Source of the DNA: Marinomonas vulgaris
Lineage (GTDB): Bacteria; Pseudomonadota; Gammaproteobacteria; Pseudomonadales; Marinomonadaceae
Reading direction: 5' to 3'
Assembly: GCF_018145875.1 (NCBI RefSeq)
Contig: NZ_JAGSSV010000005.1
Span: 62,001-126,000 of the forward strand
DNA: 64,000 nt
Part shown: positions 27,268-36,502 of the stretch, one piece after another
Numbering within the stretch: the stretch's first letter is position 1
How the letters are laid out: every line of letters begins with the position of its first letter
The notes under the pieces: generated by a model
The model's database searches: none
Told to the model about the DNA's origin: nothing
The model's input: only the letters and a program-made list of their open reading frames with translations
Program-made: the position numbers and the translations under genes

Positions 27268-28008
27268 ATGAGCCACCAAAATTTACTTCATGACAGTGCC
27301 GATGAGTTAGGCCCTATCCGCGTGTTTGATGACGGCCAATATCGCATCTTATCTTTCGCTGAGGGCGACGAACAAAGCCGTATTCGTTTATCCACGCCGC
27401 ATATTTTGCAGCACGAATATACCCAAGCCATGATGCTGCCATTGCTGTTTTGTGAACCGAAACGCGTGTGCATTCTTGGTCTCGGCGGCGGCACCTTGTT
27501 GAATGCGTTGCACCATACTGTGCCGGCCATTCACATCACCGCTGTGGAATTGCGCCAAGAAGTCATGGACGCGGCCGAAATGTATTTTAAGCTTCCCAGA
27601 GGCAAACGCATCACCCTAGAAGTGGCCAACGCCATTGATTATCTGGCCGACGGCCTGCCCAAAAAAGTCGACCTACTCATGACTGATCTATACAACACCA
27701 GCGGTATGGACAGAGGCGTATTACAGGCCAGCTTTATTGAAAACTGCGCAAATAACATAAAAGAGGATGGCTGGTTGGCGTTGAACTGTTGGATTGATAA
27801 TAAAAACAATACAGAACTTACTGAAATTATTAAAAAGCATTTCAATGACGTGCGAGCGCTCGATACTGGCACAGGAAACTGGATTATCCTCGCAGGCAAA
27901 CGCATTAACACAGACAACGCTAAGGAACTCAAAGCCAGCGCTCAAAAACTCAGCAACACCCTAGGTTTTCAGCTCACCAAATGGCTATCTCGTCTAACAA
28001 GTCTTTAG
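27268..28008 (+). CDS. Spermidine synthase-like methyltransferase-fold protein
   Basis: A 246-residue Rossmann-fold protein of the SpeE family. The SAM/decarboxy-SAM-binding glycine loop is ILGLGGGTLLNAL, followed by the acidic VEL strand and a TDLYN segment where polyamine synthases have an active-site Asp. It is shorter than true SpeE and has no N-terminal beta domain, so it may be a spermidine-synthase-like protein of other function. I chose the ATG at 27268 because the upstream in-frame ATG lies in the ydiJ terminator. A bidirectional terminator separates it from pgm. Confidence 0.82.
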   Translation: MSHQNLLHDSADELGPIRVFDDGQYRILSFAEGDEQSRIRLSTPHILQHEYTQAMMLPLLFCEPKRVCILGLGGGTLLNALHHTVPAIHITAVELRQEVMDAAEMYFKLPRGKRITLEVANAIDYLADGLPKKVDLLMTDLYNTSGMDRGVLQASFIENCANNIKEDGWLALNCWIDNKNNTELTEIIKKHFNDVRALDTGTGNWIILAGKRINTDNAKELKASAQKLSNTLGFQLTKWLSRLTSL

Positions 28009-28057
28009 GCTGCTCCCTTCTTTGGGTTTTGCTCTTGCACTTTCATCAGACCAAAAA

Positions 28058-28089
28058 AAAACCACTTACACACGAACATAAGTGGTTTT
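28058..28089. terminator. Bidirectional terminator between the SpeE-like gene and pgm
   Basis: AAAACCACTTA (28058-28068) pairs with TAAGTGGTTTT (28079-28089). On the minus strand nine T follow the stem, ideal for ending pgm; on the plus strand four T follow. Confidence 0.92.
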
Positions 28090-28117
28090 CATAAAGCAAG
28101 AAGCCAGGTAAACGCTG

Positions 28118-29761
28118 TTAGCCAGCTAACACGTTATCGACTAAGGCTTTGGCTTCGTTTTCCAATTCCGCCAAATGCGCTTCGGACACAAAGCTTTCTA
28201 AATAAATTTTGTACACATTTTCCGTGCCCGATGGACGTGCGGCAAACCAGCCATTCTCTGTAGACACTTTAAGACCGCCAATGGCCGCGTCATTGCCCGG
28301 CGCGTGGGTCAATACCGAGACAATAGCCTCGCCTGCCAAGGTCGTTTGAGTGACGTTTTTCGCATCAAGCGCACCCAATAACGCTTTTTGCGCACTGGTC
28401 GCTGCCACATCGATTCGCTTATAGAAAGGCTTGCCGTACTTAGCAACCTGCTCTTCGTACAGAGTTTGCGGATCTTTGCCGATCACCGCCAATATCTCAG
28501 CCGCCAACAGCGCCATGATGAAGCCATCTTTGTCCGTCGTCCAAACACTGGCGTCTTTTCGCAAAAACGACGCCCCTGCGCTTTCTTCGCCACCAAATCC
28601 CATGGTGCCATTGAACATGCCCTCAACGTACCACTTGAAGCCCACAGGCACTTCACATAAGTCGCGACCAAGCCCAGACACCACTCGATCGATCATGCCA
28701 CTCGACACGAGGGTTTTGCCAAATTGAATGCCTTGCGGCCAGTTAGGTCTGTGCTGTGCTAAGTATTCTATCGCCACGGCTAGGTAAGCATTGGGATTCA
28801 TCAAGCCGGATGAGGCACAGACTATGCCGTGACGGTCGTAATCTGGGTCGTTACCCACGGCAATGTCGAAATCGTCTTTTAGCTTTAGCAAACCTTGCAT
28901 TGAATACGGTGATGAACAATCCATACGAATACGGCCATCTTTATCTCTTGGTACAAAACGGAAGGTAGCATCCACCTCTGAATTTACCACCGTTATGTTT
29001 AAACCGTATTTTTTTGCGATCGGCTCCCAATAATGGATGCCTGATCCGCCCATGGGATCAACCCCGATACGCACATTAGCCTTGGCGATCGCTTCCATGT
29101 CGATCACATTCTCAAGATCGTCCACATAATGCTGAATGTAGTCAAAAGGCTCAATCAAACCACTGGCTTGTGCCGCCTCAGCTGAAAGGCGCTTAACGCC
29201 TTCTAAATTATTTTCCAATAATGCATTGGCACGCTTTGCCACCCAATCGGTGATGTCTTTGTCGGCTGGCCCACCTTTACTGGCGTTATATTTGATGCCG
29301 CCGTCTTCTGGCGGGTTGTGCGATGGCGTAATCACAATGCCGTCACTCACATCGGTTTGCGACTGGTTGTGAGTCAAAATAGCGTGAGAAATAACCGGAG
29401 TCGGTGTATAGCCACCGTTTAATTGAGTGCGCACTCTTACGCCATTGGCAGTCAAAACGCTCAAGGTCGTTTGAAAAGCAGCCTCAGACAGCGCATGAGT
29501 ATCTTTGCCCAAATATAAGGGGCCAGTTAACCCTTGCTCCTGACGATATTCCGCAATGGCCTGCGCAATCGCCAAAATGTGAGGCTCGTTAAAACTGGCG
29601 GCAAAAGCACTGCCACGATGACCCGATGTACCAAAACTGACTCGCTCATCAGGGTGCGTAACCACCCTCGGCTGCTTGGTGTAATACGCGGTCATCAGCT
29701 CAGGTACATTCACCAATAACTCATGGGAAGCAAGCTGCCCTGCTTGTGGATGAATTGCCAT
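28118..29761 (-). CDS. pgm: Phosphoglucomutase, alpha-D-glucose specific (Pgm)
   Basis: Interconverts glucose 1-phosphate and glucose 6-phosphate, feeding nucleotide-sugar and glycogen pathways in the cytoplasm. At 547 residues it is typical of the bacterial Pgm class. The phosphoserine loop is [11 protein letters not shown] near residue 145, the metal loop DPDYDRHG near residue 308, and the substrate segment GEESAGASF near residue 395; the C-terminal SGTEN phosphate clamp is present. It is monocistronic with a strong terminator. Confidence 0.97.
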   Translation of the reverse strand: MAIHPQAGQLASHELLVNVPELMTAYYTKQPRVVTHPDERVSFGTSGHRGSAFAASFNEPHILAIAQAIAEYRQEQGLTGPLYLGKDTHALSEAAFQTTLSVLTANGVRVRTQLNGGYTPTPVISHAILTHNQSQTDVSDGIVITPSHNPPEDGGIKYNASKGGPADKDITDWVAKRANALLENNLEGVKRLSAEAAQASGLIEPFDYIQHYVDDLENVIDMEAIAKANVRIGVDPMGGSGIHYWEPIAKKYGLNITVVNSEVDATFRFVPRDKDGRIRMDCSSPYSMQGLLKLKDDFDIAVGNDPDYDRHGIVCASSGLMNPNAYLAVAIEYLAQHRPNWPQGIQFGKTLVSSGMIDRVVSGLGRDLCEVPVGFKWYVEGMFNGTMGFGGEESAGASFLRKDASVWTTDKDGFIMALLAAEILAVIGKDPQTLYEEQVAKYGKPFYKRIDVAATSAQKALLGALDAKNVTQTTLAGEAIVSVLTHAPGNDAAIGGLKVSTENGWFAARPSGTENVYKIYLESFVSEAHLAELENEAKALVDNVLAG

Positions 29762-29877
29762 ACAATCTTACCCCTGCTTTATCATAAAAAATGGATAGCA
29801 AGAGTCTCGCCTAAATACTCACCCGTTTCAATGACTTAACCCGTAAGCTCGGTAAGGTATGTGAAAAAACTAGGGTA

Positions 29878-31002
29878 TTAGCGTTTACGCAAGATCAAAC
29901 TGCCGATCGAATAGCCTGCGCCAAACGAACAAATCACCCCAATATCGCCTTTTGCTAAATCCTGATGATACTTAGCAAACGCTATGATGCTGCCCGCTGA
30001 GGCCGTATTGGCATATTCATCTAGCACCACGGGCGCTTCTTCTAAGGTTGCATCGCGACCCAGTAAACGACGACTGATGAGCAAATTCATATTGATATTC
30101 GCTTGATGCAACCACCAGCGCTTTAGTTCTGTTACCGGGATCCCTTCACTCGATAAATGGCTTTCTATGTGTTCGGCCGCCATGGGGCACACTTCTTTGA
30201 AAACCTTACGCCCCTGCTGGTGGAATAACTTATCCGCAGAATAAGGATCTTCGTCTGTCACACGAGTAATGTAGCCAAAATTCGATCGAATGGCATTTGA
30301 GTACACGGTCACACAGCGAGTGCTGAGCACATCAAAAGCCTGTTCAGAACGGCACGTCGCTGCGCCTTCTACGACCGTTGCGGTCGCCACATCGCCAAAA
30401 ATGAAATGGGAATCTCGATCCATGTAATTCACTTGTGGGGAGGTTAATTCAGGGTTAATCACCAGCACACCTTTTGATGTACCAGCGGCGACGGCGTCAA
30501 CCGCTCTTTGCAAACCAAATGTGGCGGCAGAACACGCCACCAGCATATCAAAACCAAACCCTTCGATACCCAGCGCCGCTTGCACCTCAATGGCGATCGC
30601 GGGATAGGATCGCTGAGTATAGGCACAAGATACAATTACCATATCAATGTCTGCCGGTGATTTATTCGCCGCGCTCAACGCCTTCTTCGCAGCAGCAATC
30701 GCCATTTGAGCCTGATGAGAAAGCTGATCGTCATCGCGAACTTCCAAAACAGGACGCATCCGATCAATATCAAGCACCCCTTCTTTTGAATAGACAAAAC
30801 GGCTTTTGATGCCTGAGGCTTTCTCAATAAACGCCGCACTGGACAAAGGCTTTGCCTCTTCCCTTCCTTGCTCAATGAGCTCAGCATTTTGCTTATTAAA
30901 GCGCTCTGCCCAAGCATTGTAACTTTCCACCAACTCTTCATTGCTAATTTTGTGTTCTGGAGTCCACAACCCCACACCACTAATGACCACAGAATGACTC
31001 AT
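29878..31002 (-). CDS. Beta-ketoacyl-ACP synthase III, long PA3286-like type
   Basis: A 374-residue thiolase-fold condensing enzyme. The FabH-type triad is visible: Cys157 in VACSAATFG, His299 in LHQANINM and Asn332 in EYANTASAG. Compared with E. coli FabH (about 317 residues) it has an extra helical stretch near residues 25-60. That long form resembles Pseudomonas PA3286, which condenses fatty acyl-CoA with malonyl-ACP to shunt beta-oxidation products into fatty acid synthesis. It is not in the fab cluster, which lacks fabH. Whether it also primes synthesis from acetyl-CoA cannot be told. Divergent from the patatin gene. Confidence 0.88.
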   Translation of the reverse strand: MSHSVVISGVGLWTPEHKISNEELVESYNAWAERFNKQNAELIEQGREEAKPLSSAAFIEKASGIKSRFVYSKEGVLDIDRMRPVLEVRDDDQLSHQAQMAIAAAKKALSAANKSPADIDMVIVSCAYTQRSYPAIAIEVQAALGIEGFGFDMLVACSAATFGLQRAVDAVAAGTSKGVLVINPELTSPQVNYMDRDSHFIFGDVATATVVEGAATCRSEQAFDVLSTRCVTVYSNAIRSNFGYITRVTDEDPYSADKLFHQQGRKVFKEVCPMAAEHIESHLSSEGIPVTELKRWWLHQANINMNLLISRRLLGRDATLEEAPVVLDEYANTASAGSIIAFAKYHQDLAKGDIGVICSFGAGYSIGSLILRKR

Positions 31003-31173
31003 GCTGTTATCCTTATTATTATTTTGACTATGCTATTTAATATGTACTAATGAGAAATTGTGACCCACTTATCATAACCTGTCCACTTATTGTAATAACA
31101 AAGATCAACAGACATAATAATTACTGATATCTTGACACCGATAAACAATACAACACAGCAAACAGGTGGGCCT

Positions 31174-32316
31174 ATGACAAATAACAATGCATTAGTGTTA
31201 TCAGGCGGCGGCGCTCGGGCGGCTTATCAAGTGGGCGTCTTATCGGCAATGGGGAAAATGGTACCTAAACACTCGCCCCTGCCCTTTCCTATTTTGTGTG
31301 GTACTTCGGCTGGCGCATTAAATGCTACCATGCTGGCGACCTACGCAGACGACTTCTCGAAAGCCGTTTCTACCCTCGCTTTTGTGTGGCGTCAGCTAAC
31401 ACCCGATCAAATTTACACGGTTGGCCGCTGGCCCATGGCCAGTTCAATGACAAAAACGCTCATGGCCCTGTTTCACTTACACAACCGCGATAACCCCATT
31501 GCCCTTATGGAAAATACGCCATTAAAGGATTTACTCACCAATAGACTGGATTTTTCACACATCCAAACCGCCATCGACAAACAACACCTCAAGGCGCTCG
31601 CCATCACCGCCATGAGCTACAGCACCGGCGAATCTACTACCTTCGTTCAAGGCCAGTCTCAATTGGCGGGATGGCAAGGGAATCGCCGCAAAGGCGTAAT
31701 TACCAATATGGGAGTGGATCACCTATTAGCATCCAGTGCCATTCCTGTGATTTTTCCGGCTCATAAAATACAGCAACACTACTACGGAGATGGCGCGATA
31801 AGACAAAAGTCAGCCATTTATCCAGCCCTTAAATTGGGGGCTAAAAAGCTCTTTATTATCGGCGTGAGTGGCAACAGTCAGGTAGCATCCTCAACGCTTG
31901 TAGAGCCCAGTGATGAACTGAGCGCGCCGAGCATGGCACAAATTCTTGGGCAATTACTAAACAGTGCTTTTATTGATAACTTGGAGGACGACATTCGCCA
32001 ACTGGATATAATGAATCGCTTAATTCAAGATTTACCGGAAAACAAGAAGGCGCAATACAGCCATTTGCCCACAGACACACTCATCGTTTCCCCCTCGCAA
32101 GAACTCAATGACATTGCGCATCACTACTTGGATACATTGCCTAAAAACATTCGTGTGGTACTAAAAGCGGCGGGAGGCTCTGCATCGGACAAGGTTAGCT
32201 CGGCAGCCAGCTATTTGCTGTTTACACCGCCCTATTGCAAAGCGCTGATGACGCTAGGATATCAAGATGCCATGAAAGAAAAGGAACGCATACACCACTT
32301 TTTATTCGAAAAATAA
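31174..32316 (+). CDS. Patatin-like phospholipase
   Basis: A 380-residue alpha/beta lipid acyl hydrolase. The oxyanion glycine loop LSGGGARAAYQVG is at the N-terminus, the nucleophile Ser is in GTSAGAL near residue 47, and the catalytic Asp is in YGDGAI near residue 205; together they form the Ser-Asp dyad. No signal peptide is seen, so it is likely cytoplasmic or secreted by another route. The start at 31174 is preceded by AGGTGG; the frame extends 14 codons upstream without a binding site. It is the first of two patatins in the window and converges with murI. Confidence 0.9.
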   Translation: MTNNNALVLSGGGARAAYQVGVLSAMGKMVPKHSPLPFPILCGTSAGALNATMLATYADDFSKAVSTLAFVWRQLTPDQIYTVGRWPMASSMTKTLMALFHLHNRDNPIALMENTPLKDLLTNRLDFSHIQTAIDKQHLKALAITAMSYSTGESTTFVQGQSQLAGWQGNRRKGVITNMGVDHLLASSAIPVIFPAHKIQQHYYGDGAIRQKSAIYPALKLGAKKLFIIGVSGNSQVASSTLVEPSDELSAPSMAQILGQLLNSAFIDNLEDDIRQLDIMNRLIQDLPENKKAQYSHLPTDTLIVSPSQELNDIAHHYLDTLPKNIRVVLKAAGGSASDKVSSAASYLLFTPPYCKALMTLGYQDAMKEKERIHHFLFEK

Positions 32317-32334
32317 AAGTTATTCGCCCGAAAA

Positions 32335-33144
32335 CTAAATGTGGACATGACGCTGAGCTAAAACCGCCGCTTTATCCGTCACCCAATTCAACAGGCGAGG
32401 CATGTTATCAAGGCTTATCGAGCTGCATAACTGTATCTGCCCCTTTGCAGTACAATTACTGTCAAGGTGGGACATCATCTGCTCAGGGTAAGCCGCCGTC
32501 AAACGTCGAATCAACTGTGAAGACACGCCCTCACTCGGCTCAACAATTTCACAAGCAGCGCCAAGCTCTTCTTCAAACAAAGCTTTTACTAAGGGATAAT
32601 GGGTGCAAGCAAGCACCAAGGTATCTATTTGCTTCGTTTGCATGTTCTTCGCTAAAGAAGCAATGGTTTGTTTGATCCTCCCCACTGATTCAGGCCACGC
32701 ATCTATGTCATAAGCCAGGCTTGAGCTGGATATAATAGACACATAGCTGTCGGCTTTCCAAAGCTCGATTAGCTGCGTCAGACGCGCACTTTGCGCTGTC
32801 ACCGGTGTGGCTAACACCGCAACCCTACGCTGATTCCCCATGCGACAGGCGGGCTTAACGGCTGGCTCTACGCCGATAACAGGCAAGACAGTGGACGCTC
32901 TTAATGCTTCGATGCCAACCACAGTCGCGGTATTACACGCCACCACAATGGCCGACACACCTTCTTGATGAAAGAAGGCACCGATCGCCACCAACCTATG
33001 CTGCAACGCTTCTGGGTCTTTGTTGCCATAGGGCGCGAAGGTCTCATCAGCCAAGTACACCAAATCCAAGCTCGGAAGCTTGGTATGGATGCGATTTAAA
33101 ATGGTCAGGCCACCTGCGCCTGAGTCCATGATGCCAATTTTCAA
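32335..33144 (-). CDS. murI: Glutamate racemase (MurI)
   Basis: Supplies D-glutamate for peptidoglycan. The two catalytic cysteines are seen in VVACNTATV (near residue 70) and LACTHYPL (near residue 181); the N-terminal [11 protein letters not shown] is the usual substrate loop. It is 269 residues long. Its start overlaps the murB stop by four bases, so it is the last gene of the long comEC-to-murI run. Placing murI directly behind murB groups two peptidoglycan-precursor enzymes. Confidence 0.97.
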   Translation of the reverse strand: MKIGIMDSGAGGLTILNRIHTKLPSLDLVYLADETFAPYGNKDPEALQHRLVAIGAFFHQEGVSAIVVACNTATVVGIEALRASTVLPVIGVEPAVKPACRMGNQRRVAVLATPVTAQSARLTQLIELWKADSYVSIISSSSLAYDIDAWPESVGRIKQTIASLAKNMQTKQIDTLVLACTHYPLVKALFEEELGAACEIVEPSEGVSSQLIRRLTAAYPEQMMSHLDSNCTAKGQIQLCSSISLDNMPRLLNWVTDKAAVLAQRHVHI

Positions 33145-34208
33145 GGTTGTTCGAGCTCCAGCTTTCGAGCACTTTCTGGTAACAAAACCGGCTCTCTTTC
33201 TAATAGCACACCGTAACGCTCAAACACAGAGGCTTTAATGTCCGACTCTAACGCCAACAAACCTGCTGCCGAGATATCAGAATAATTCACTAACACCAGA
33301 GCCTGCTTATCATAAACGCCAACACGGTCACGTACCTTGCCCTTCCAACCAGCGTGATCAATCAACCAGCCAGCGGCCAGTTTCATACCACCTGCCACAG
33401 GAAAGGCGACAAGATTCTCGAAACGCGTTTTTAGATTCTCGTATGCAGTTTGGGAAACAACGGGATTCTTAAAAAAACTGCCGGCATTGGGCAGCTCGCT
33501 AGGGTCAGGCAATTTCTCACTACGCACTCGACAAACTAACTCGAACACCTCTTGCAAGCTTGGCTTCTCACTTAAATGCGCCGACAAACCACCGTATTCA
33601 AGTGTGAGTTCAGACTCTTTGTGTAGCGTTAATTCAATCGCCGTAATTAAAAGAGTACTTTTCCATTGTTGCTTAAAAAAACTGTCTCGGTAGGCAAAAC
33701 CACACTCGTTAGCGTCCATCCAAAACACTGACCCATTATGCGTGTTAATCACTTGAATTCGAGTCAGTACATCTTTTACTTCGACACCGTAAGCGCCGAT
33801 ATTTTGTACCGGCGCGGCACCTGCCGTACCTGGAATCAAAGCAAGGTTTTCAATGCCGTGCCAGCCTTGCTCGACGGTATAGCGTACAAGCTGATGCCAG
33901 TTCTCCCCCGCCGACGCCGTGACTGTGACAGAGCCATTGCTATGCTCGACCGCATCAATTCCCTTCAAGCGATTGATGATCACCAGGCCCGAAATAGCAC
34001 CACAAATAAGCAGGTTGCTACCACCACCTATCATGGTCACAGGCTGATCGGCGGCGTTCGCCCATTGCAATAGTGTGGCTAAATACTCTAAAGAATCCGC
34101 CACAGCAAAATACTCGGCTGGATAATCAAAACGAAAGGTATTGTAGCTGGCCAAAGAAACCTGTTTTTGCAAGCTCGCTTCTATTGCCTGTAACGCGTCG
34201 TCCGTCAC
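33141..34208 (-). CDS. murB: UDP-N-acetylenolpyruvoylglucosamine reductase (MurB)
   Basis: FAD/NADPH enzyme that makes UDP-N-acetylmuramic acid. It is 355 residues long, the type I (E. coli-like) form. Seen are the FAD loop with GGGSNLLI, the central [17 protein letters not shown], and the proton-donor Ser region in [10 protein letters not shown]. It overlaps the ycaR stop and the murI start by four bases each. In many gammaproteobacteria kdsB lies between ycaR and murB; here it does not. Confidence 0.97.
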   Translation of the reverse strand: MTDDALQAIEASLQKQVSLASYNTFRFDYPAEYFAVADSLEYLATLLQWANAADQPVTMIGGGSNLLICGAISGLVIINRLKGIDAVEHSNGSVTVTASAGENWHQLVRYTVEQGWHGIENLALIPGTAGAAPVQNIGAYGVEVKDVLTRIQVINTHNGSVFWMDANECGFAYRDSFFKQQWKSTLLITAIELTLHKESELTLEYGGLSAHLSEKPSLQEVFELVCRVRSEKLPDPSELPNAGSFFKNPVVSQTAYENLKTRFENLVAFPVAGGMKLAAGWLIDHAGWKGKVRDRVGVYDKQALVLVNYSDISAAGLLALESDIKASVFERYGVLLEREPVLLPESARKLELEQP

Positions 34209-34402
34209 TTTGCCGAGCCAGACTCTAAACGCTCGTCTGCGGTCAAGGTACGCGCTTCGGTTTCCAATAACACGGGAATGCCGTCTCGTACTGGGTAAGC
34301 CATACCACCGACCTTGCTAATCAATTCGGTACCATCTTTGCTTAATGTCAGTGCCGCTTTGGTAACAGGACAAACAAGGATATTTAATAAGGTTTTATTC
34401 AT
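34205..34402 (-). CDS. ycaR: Trm112/YcaR family small protein
   Basis: A 65-residue Trm112-like protein recognised by [15 protein letters not shown] at the N-terminus and [15 protein letters not shown] in the middle. Eukaryotic Trm112 activates methyltransferases, but the bacterial role is unclear. E. coli YcaR lies between lpxK and kdsB; here it overlaps lpxK by eight bases and murB by four, inside the same operon. Confidence 0.95.
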   Translation of the reverse strand: MNKTLLNILVCPVTKAALTLSKDGTELISKVGGMAYPVRDGIPVLLETEARTLTADERLESGSAK

Positions 34403-35447
34403 GGGTAAAGTCCGTTGTAATGAGGTTTAATTTGTCTAAAAAAGCGCGCTGAAACGCCTCAGATAATATTAATGATACGGGTAAATACCAGACATTGGTG
34501 TTTTCTAGCACCAAAGACTGACATTTAACCGCGTCTTTTTCTGTCATGATCACCGCCCCAGAGGTTGGAATATCGGCAGAAGTAAATTGATGGTGATCAG
34601 AAAACCAAGAATGGCGACTGTTCGTCGCTGAAAGACCTAAATCGTAAAGGGTATCCATAAAACGCTCTGGGTTACCAATGCCGGCCACAACGTGCCAGCT
34701 TGTCTTTGGTGTCGTCCCATTAGGCTCGAAAGCCGCCTGAAAATCGAGCCGGCGCTGTCCATCTAAGGATATGAGCTCAGTAGGAACCAAAGTCGCCAGG
34801 GTCACTGGCCAAGAAATTTTCTGCAAAGCCGGCGAAATGGCATTGGTCACACTGACGATAAAATCCACCGACGCCAGCCGCTCAGTAGGCTCTCTTAATG
34901 GCCCCACTGGCAGTAATTGGCTATTTCCCAACCCTCGTTTGGCGTCTAACATGGCGATTTCGATATCACGCTGCAGATGGTAGTGTTGCATGCCGTCGTC
35001 ACTGATCACCACGTCAACATCATGATTAGCCAGTAGGTGCCTAACCGCATCCACTCTTTTCGGACACACTACCAGGGGGCATTTTGATCGGCGCGCTAAC
35101 ATCACAGGTTCATCGCCTACGGTTTGCACAGAACTGTTCTCATCCACTGATATGGGCGATGTGATCTTCGCACCATGACCACGGGACACAATCCCTGGGC
35201 GATACCCCTGCTGAATTAGCAATTCACACAAGGCCACCACCATGGGAGATTTGCCCGTTCCGCCCACACTGATATTACCGACCACGATCACAGGAACGGG
35301 GGCTTTATAAACATTTTGAGTATTGGTCAGAAACGCTTGGCGTTTTTTGGCTACCAAATAGCGCACCAAGGGCTGCAACGGGCGAAAGACATGTGTCCAC
35401 CCCCATCGACCATACCAAGACCGGGTAAATAAAGACTCAAGACTCAC
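34395..35447 (-). CDS. lpxK: Tetraacyldisaccharide 4'-kinase (LpxK)
   Basis: Inner-membrane-associated kinase that phosphorylates the 4' position of the lipid A precursor. The P-loop is within [14 protein letters not shown] near residue 56, and the motif [11 protein letters not shown] near residue 149 contains the catalytic Asp-His pair. The length of 350 residues is somewhat above E. coli LpxK. It overlaps exbD by four bases. The upstream msbA gene of enteric bacteria is absent; ExbB/ExbD precede it instead, as in Pseudomonas. Confidence 0.96.
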   Translation of the reverse strand: MSLESLFTRSWYGRWGWTHVFRPLQPLVRYLVAKKRQAFLTNTQNVYKAPVPVIVVGNISVGGTGKSPMVVALCELLIQQGYRPGIVSRGHGAKITSPISVDENSSVQTVGDEPVMLARRSKCPLVVCPKRVDAVRHLLANHDVDVVISDDGMQHYHLQRDIEIAMLDAKRGLGNSQLLPVGPLREPTERLASVDFIVSVTNAISPALQKISWPVTLATLVPTELISLDGQRRLDFQAAFEPNGTTPKTSWHVVAGIGNPERFMDTLYDLGLSATNSRHSWFSDHHQFTSADIPTSGAVIMTEKDAVKCQSLVLENTNVWYLPVSLILSEAFQRAFLDKLNLITTDFTHE

Positions 35448-35866
35448 TGAGACGATTCTCTTTGGGCTGTGTGAGCCAATTTCGTCATACCCAAGGAAGC
35501 CGCCGCATCATAGACTCGAAGCACCATATCGTAGGAAGATTTCGCGTCCGCCGTGATGATCAAAGGACGACTTACATCCCCTTGCGTGGTTTCTTTTAAG
35601 CCTTGTATCAAGGTACTGACTTTCTCATTGATCAAGGTTTGCCCATTGATGACATATTGACCATCCGCCGTTATTACCAACTCGACCTGCTTACTACGAT
35701 CACTGCTTGGTGCATCCGAGGTAGCAGTGGGCAAATCAATGGTTAATTCGGTGCTTTGGTTAAAAGTGGTACTGACCATAAAAAAGATCAGCAACAGAAA
35801 AACAACGTCAATTAACGGCGTAAGATTAATTTGTACGTCATCTATTTTTTGACGTCTGAATTTCAC
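35444..35866 (-). CDS. exbD: ExbD/TolR family proton-channel subunit
   Basis: A 140-residue inner-membrane protein with one N-terminal helix (about 15-34, LIDVVFLLLIFFMVSTTF) containing the conserved proton-path Asp at the start of the helix, then a periplasmic domain. With ExbB it converts the proton-motive force into work on a TonB- or TolA-like partner. No tonB is nearby; the pair sits in the comEC-lpxK operon, overlapping exbB and lpxK by four bases each. The sequence alone does not tell whether it serves TonB or another system. Confidence 0.92.
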   Translation of the reverse strand: MKFRRQKIDDVQINLTPLIDVVFLLLIFFMVSTTFNQSTELTIDLPTATSDAPSSDRSKQVELVITADGQYVINGQTLINEKVSTLIQGLKETTQGDVSRPLIITADAKSSYDMVLRVYDAAASLGMTKLAHTAQRESSQ

Positions 35867-36489
35867 TGAGCAACTCCTGACTTATCTCGTTCGCCGTGTA
35901 ACGCATCAATCAGCTTGCTTGATTGCTGCTCCATGGTAACCACTAACACATCAATACGACGACTGAAAAAACGATGAAAAATCAAGGCGGGAATGGCCAC
36001 ACCCAAACCTGCGGCGGTGGTTAACAAGGCTTCTGAAATACCGCCTGCGAGCAAGGCCGTATTGCCAGCGCCATTTTCCATCAGCACCGCAAACACCTTG
36101 ATCATACCAACTACGGTACCTAGCAGACCCAGTAAAGGTGCAATGGCGGCAATAGTACCCAAGGTGTTCATGAAGCGCTCCAATTCGTGAATCACATGAC
36201 TGGCGGCGTCTTGCACACTTTCCTTCATGGCGCTACGTCCATGCTTAGAATTCAATAATCCGGCGGCAAAAATGGACGAAAGCCCCGCTTTGGATTGCAT
36301 GGAACGAATGTAATCCAGCGTCATTCTATCGTCTCTAAGACGCGTCATTACTTCGGACAACAACCCCTGGGGAGCAACACTTGCTTTACGTAAGGTCCAA
36401 AAGCGCTCAAGAATGATGGCCAGCGTCAAAATGGAACAGGCCATTAACGGCCACATAAAAAAACCACCTGTTTGAATAAAAGCTAACAC
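35863..36489 (-). CDS. exbB: ExbB/TolQ/MotA family proton-channel subunit
   Basis: Inner-membrane protein with three predicted helices (about residues 8-28, 100-125 and 145-170); AIAPLLGLLGTVVGMI in the second is the family signature. I prefer a GTG start at 36489, with GGAG 6 bases upstream; the longer frame opens with a TTG at 36501 and no binding site. The stop overlaps exbD by four bases. It follows comEC by about a dozen bases. See exbD for the likely role. Confidence 0.92.
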   Translation of the reverse strand: MLAFIQTGGFFMWPLMACSILTLAIILERFWTLRKASVAPQGLLSEVMTRLRDDRMTLDYIRSMQSKAGLSSIFAAGLLNSKHGRSAMKESVQDAASHVIHELERFMNTLGTIAAIAPLLGLLGTVVGMIKVFAVLMENGAGNTALLAGGISEALLTTAAGLGVAIPALIFHRFFSRRIDVLVVTMEQQSSKLIDALHGERDKSGVAQ

Positions 36490-36502
36490 ATCGCTCTCCA
36501 AA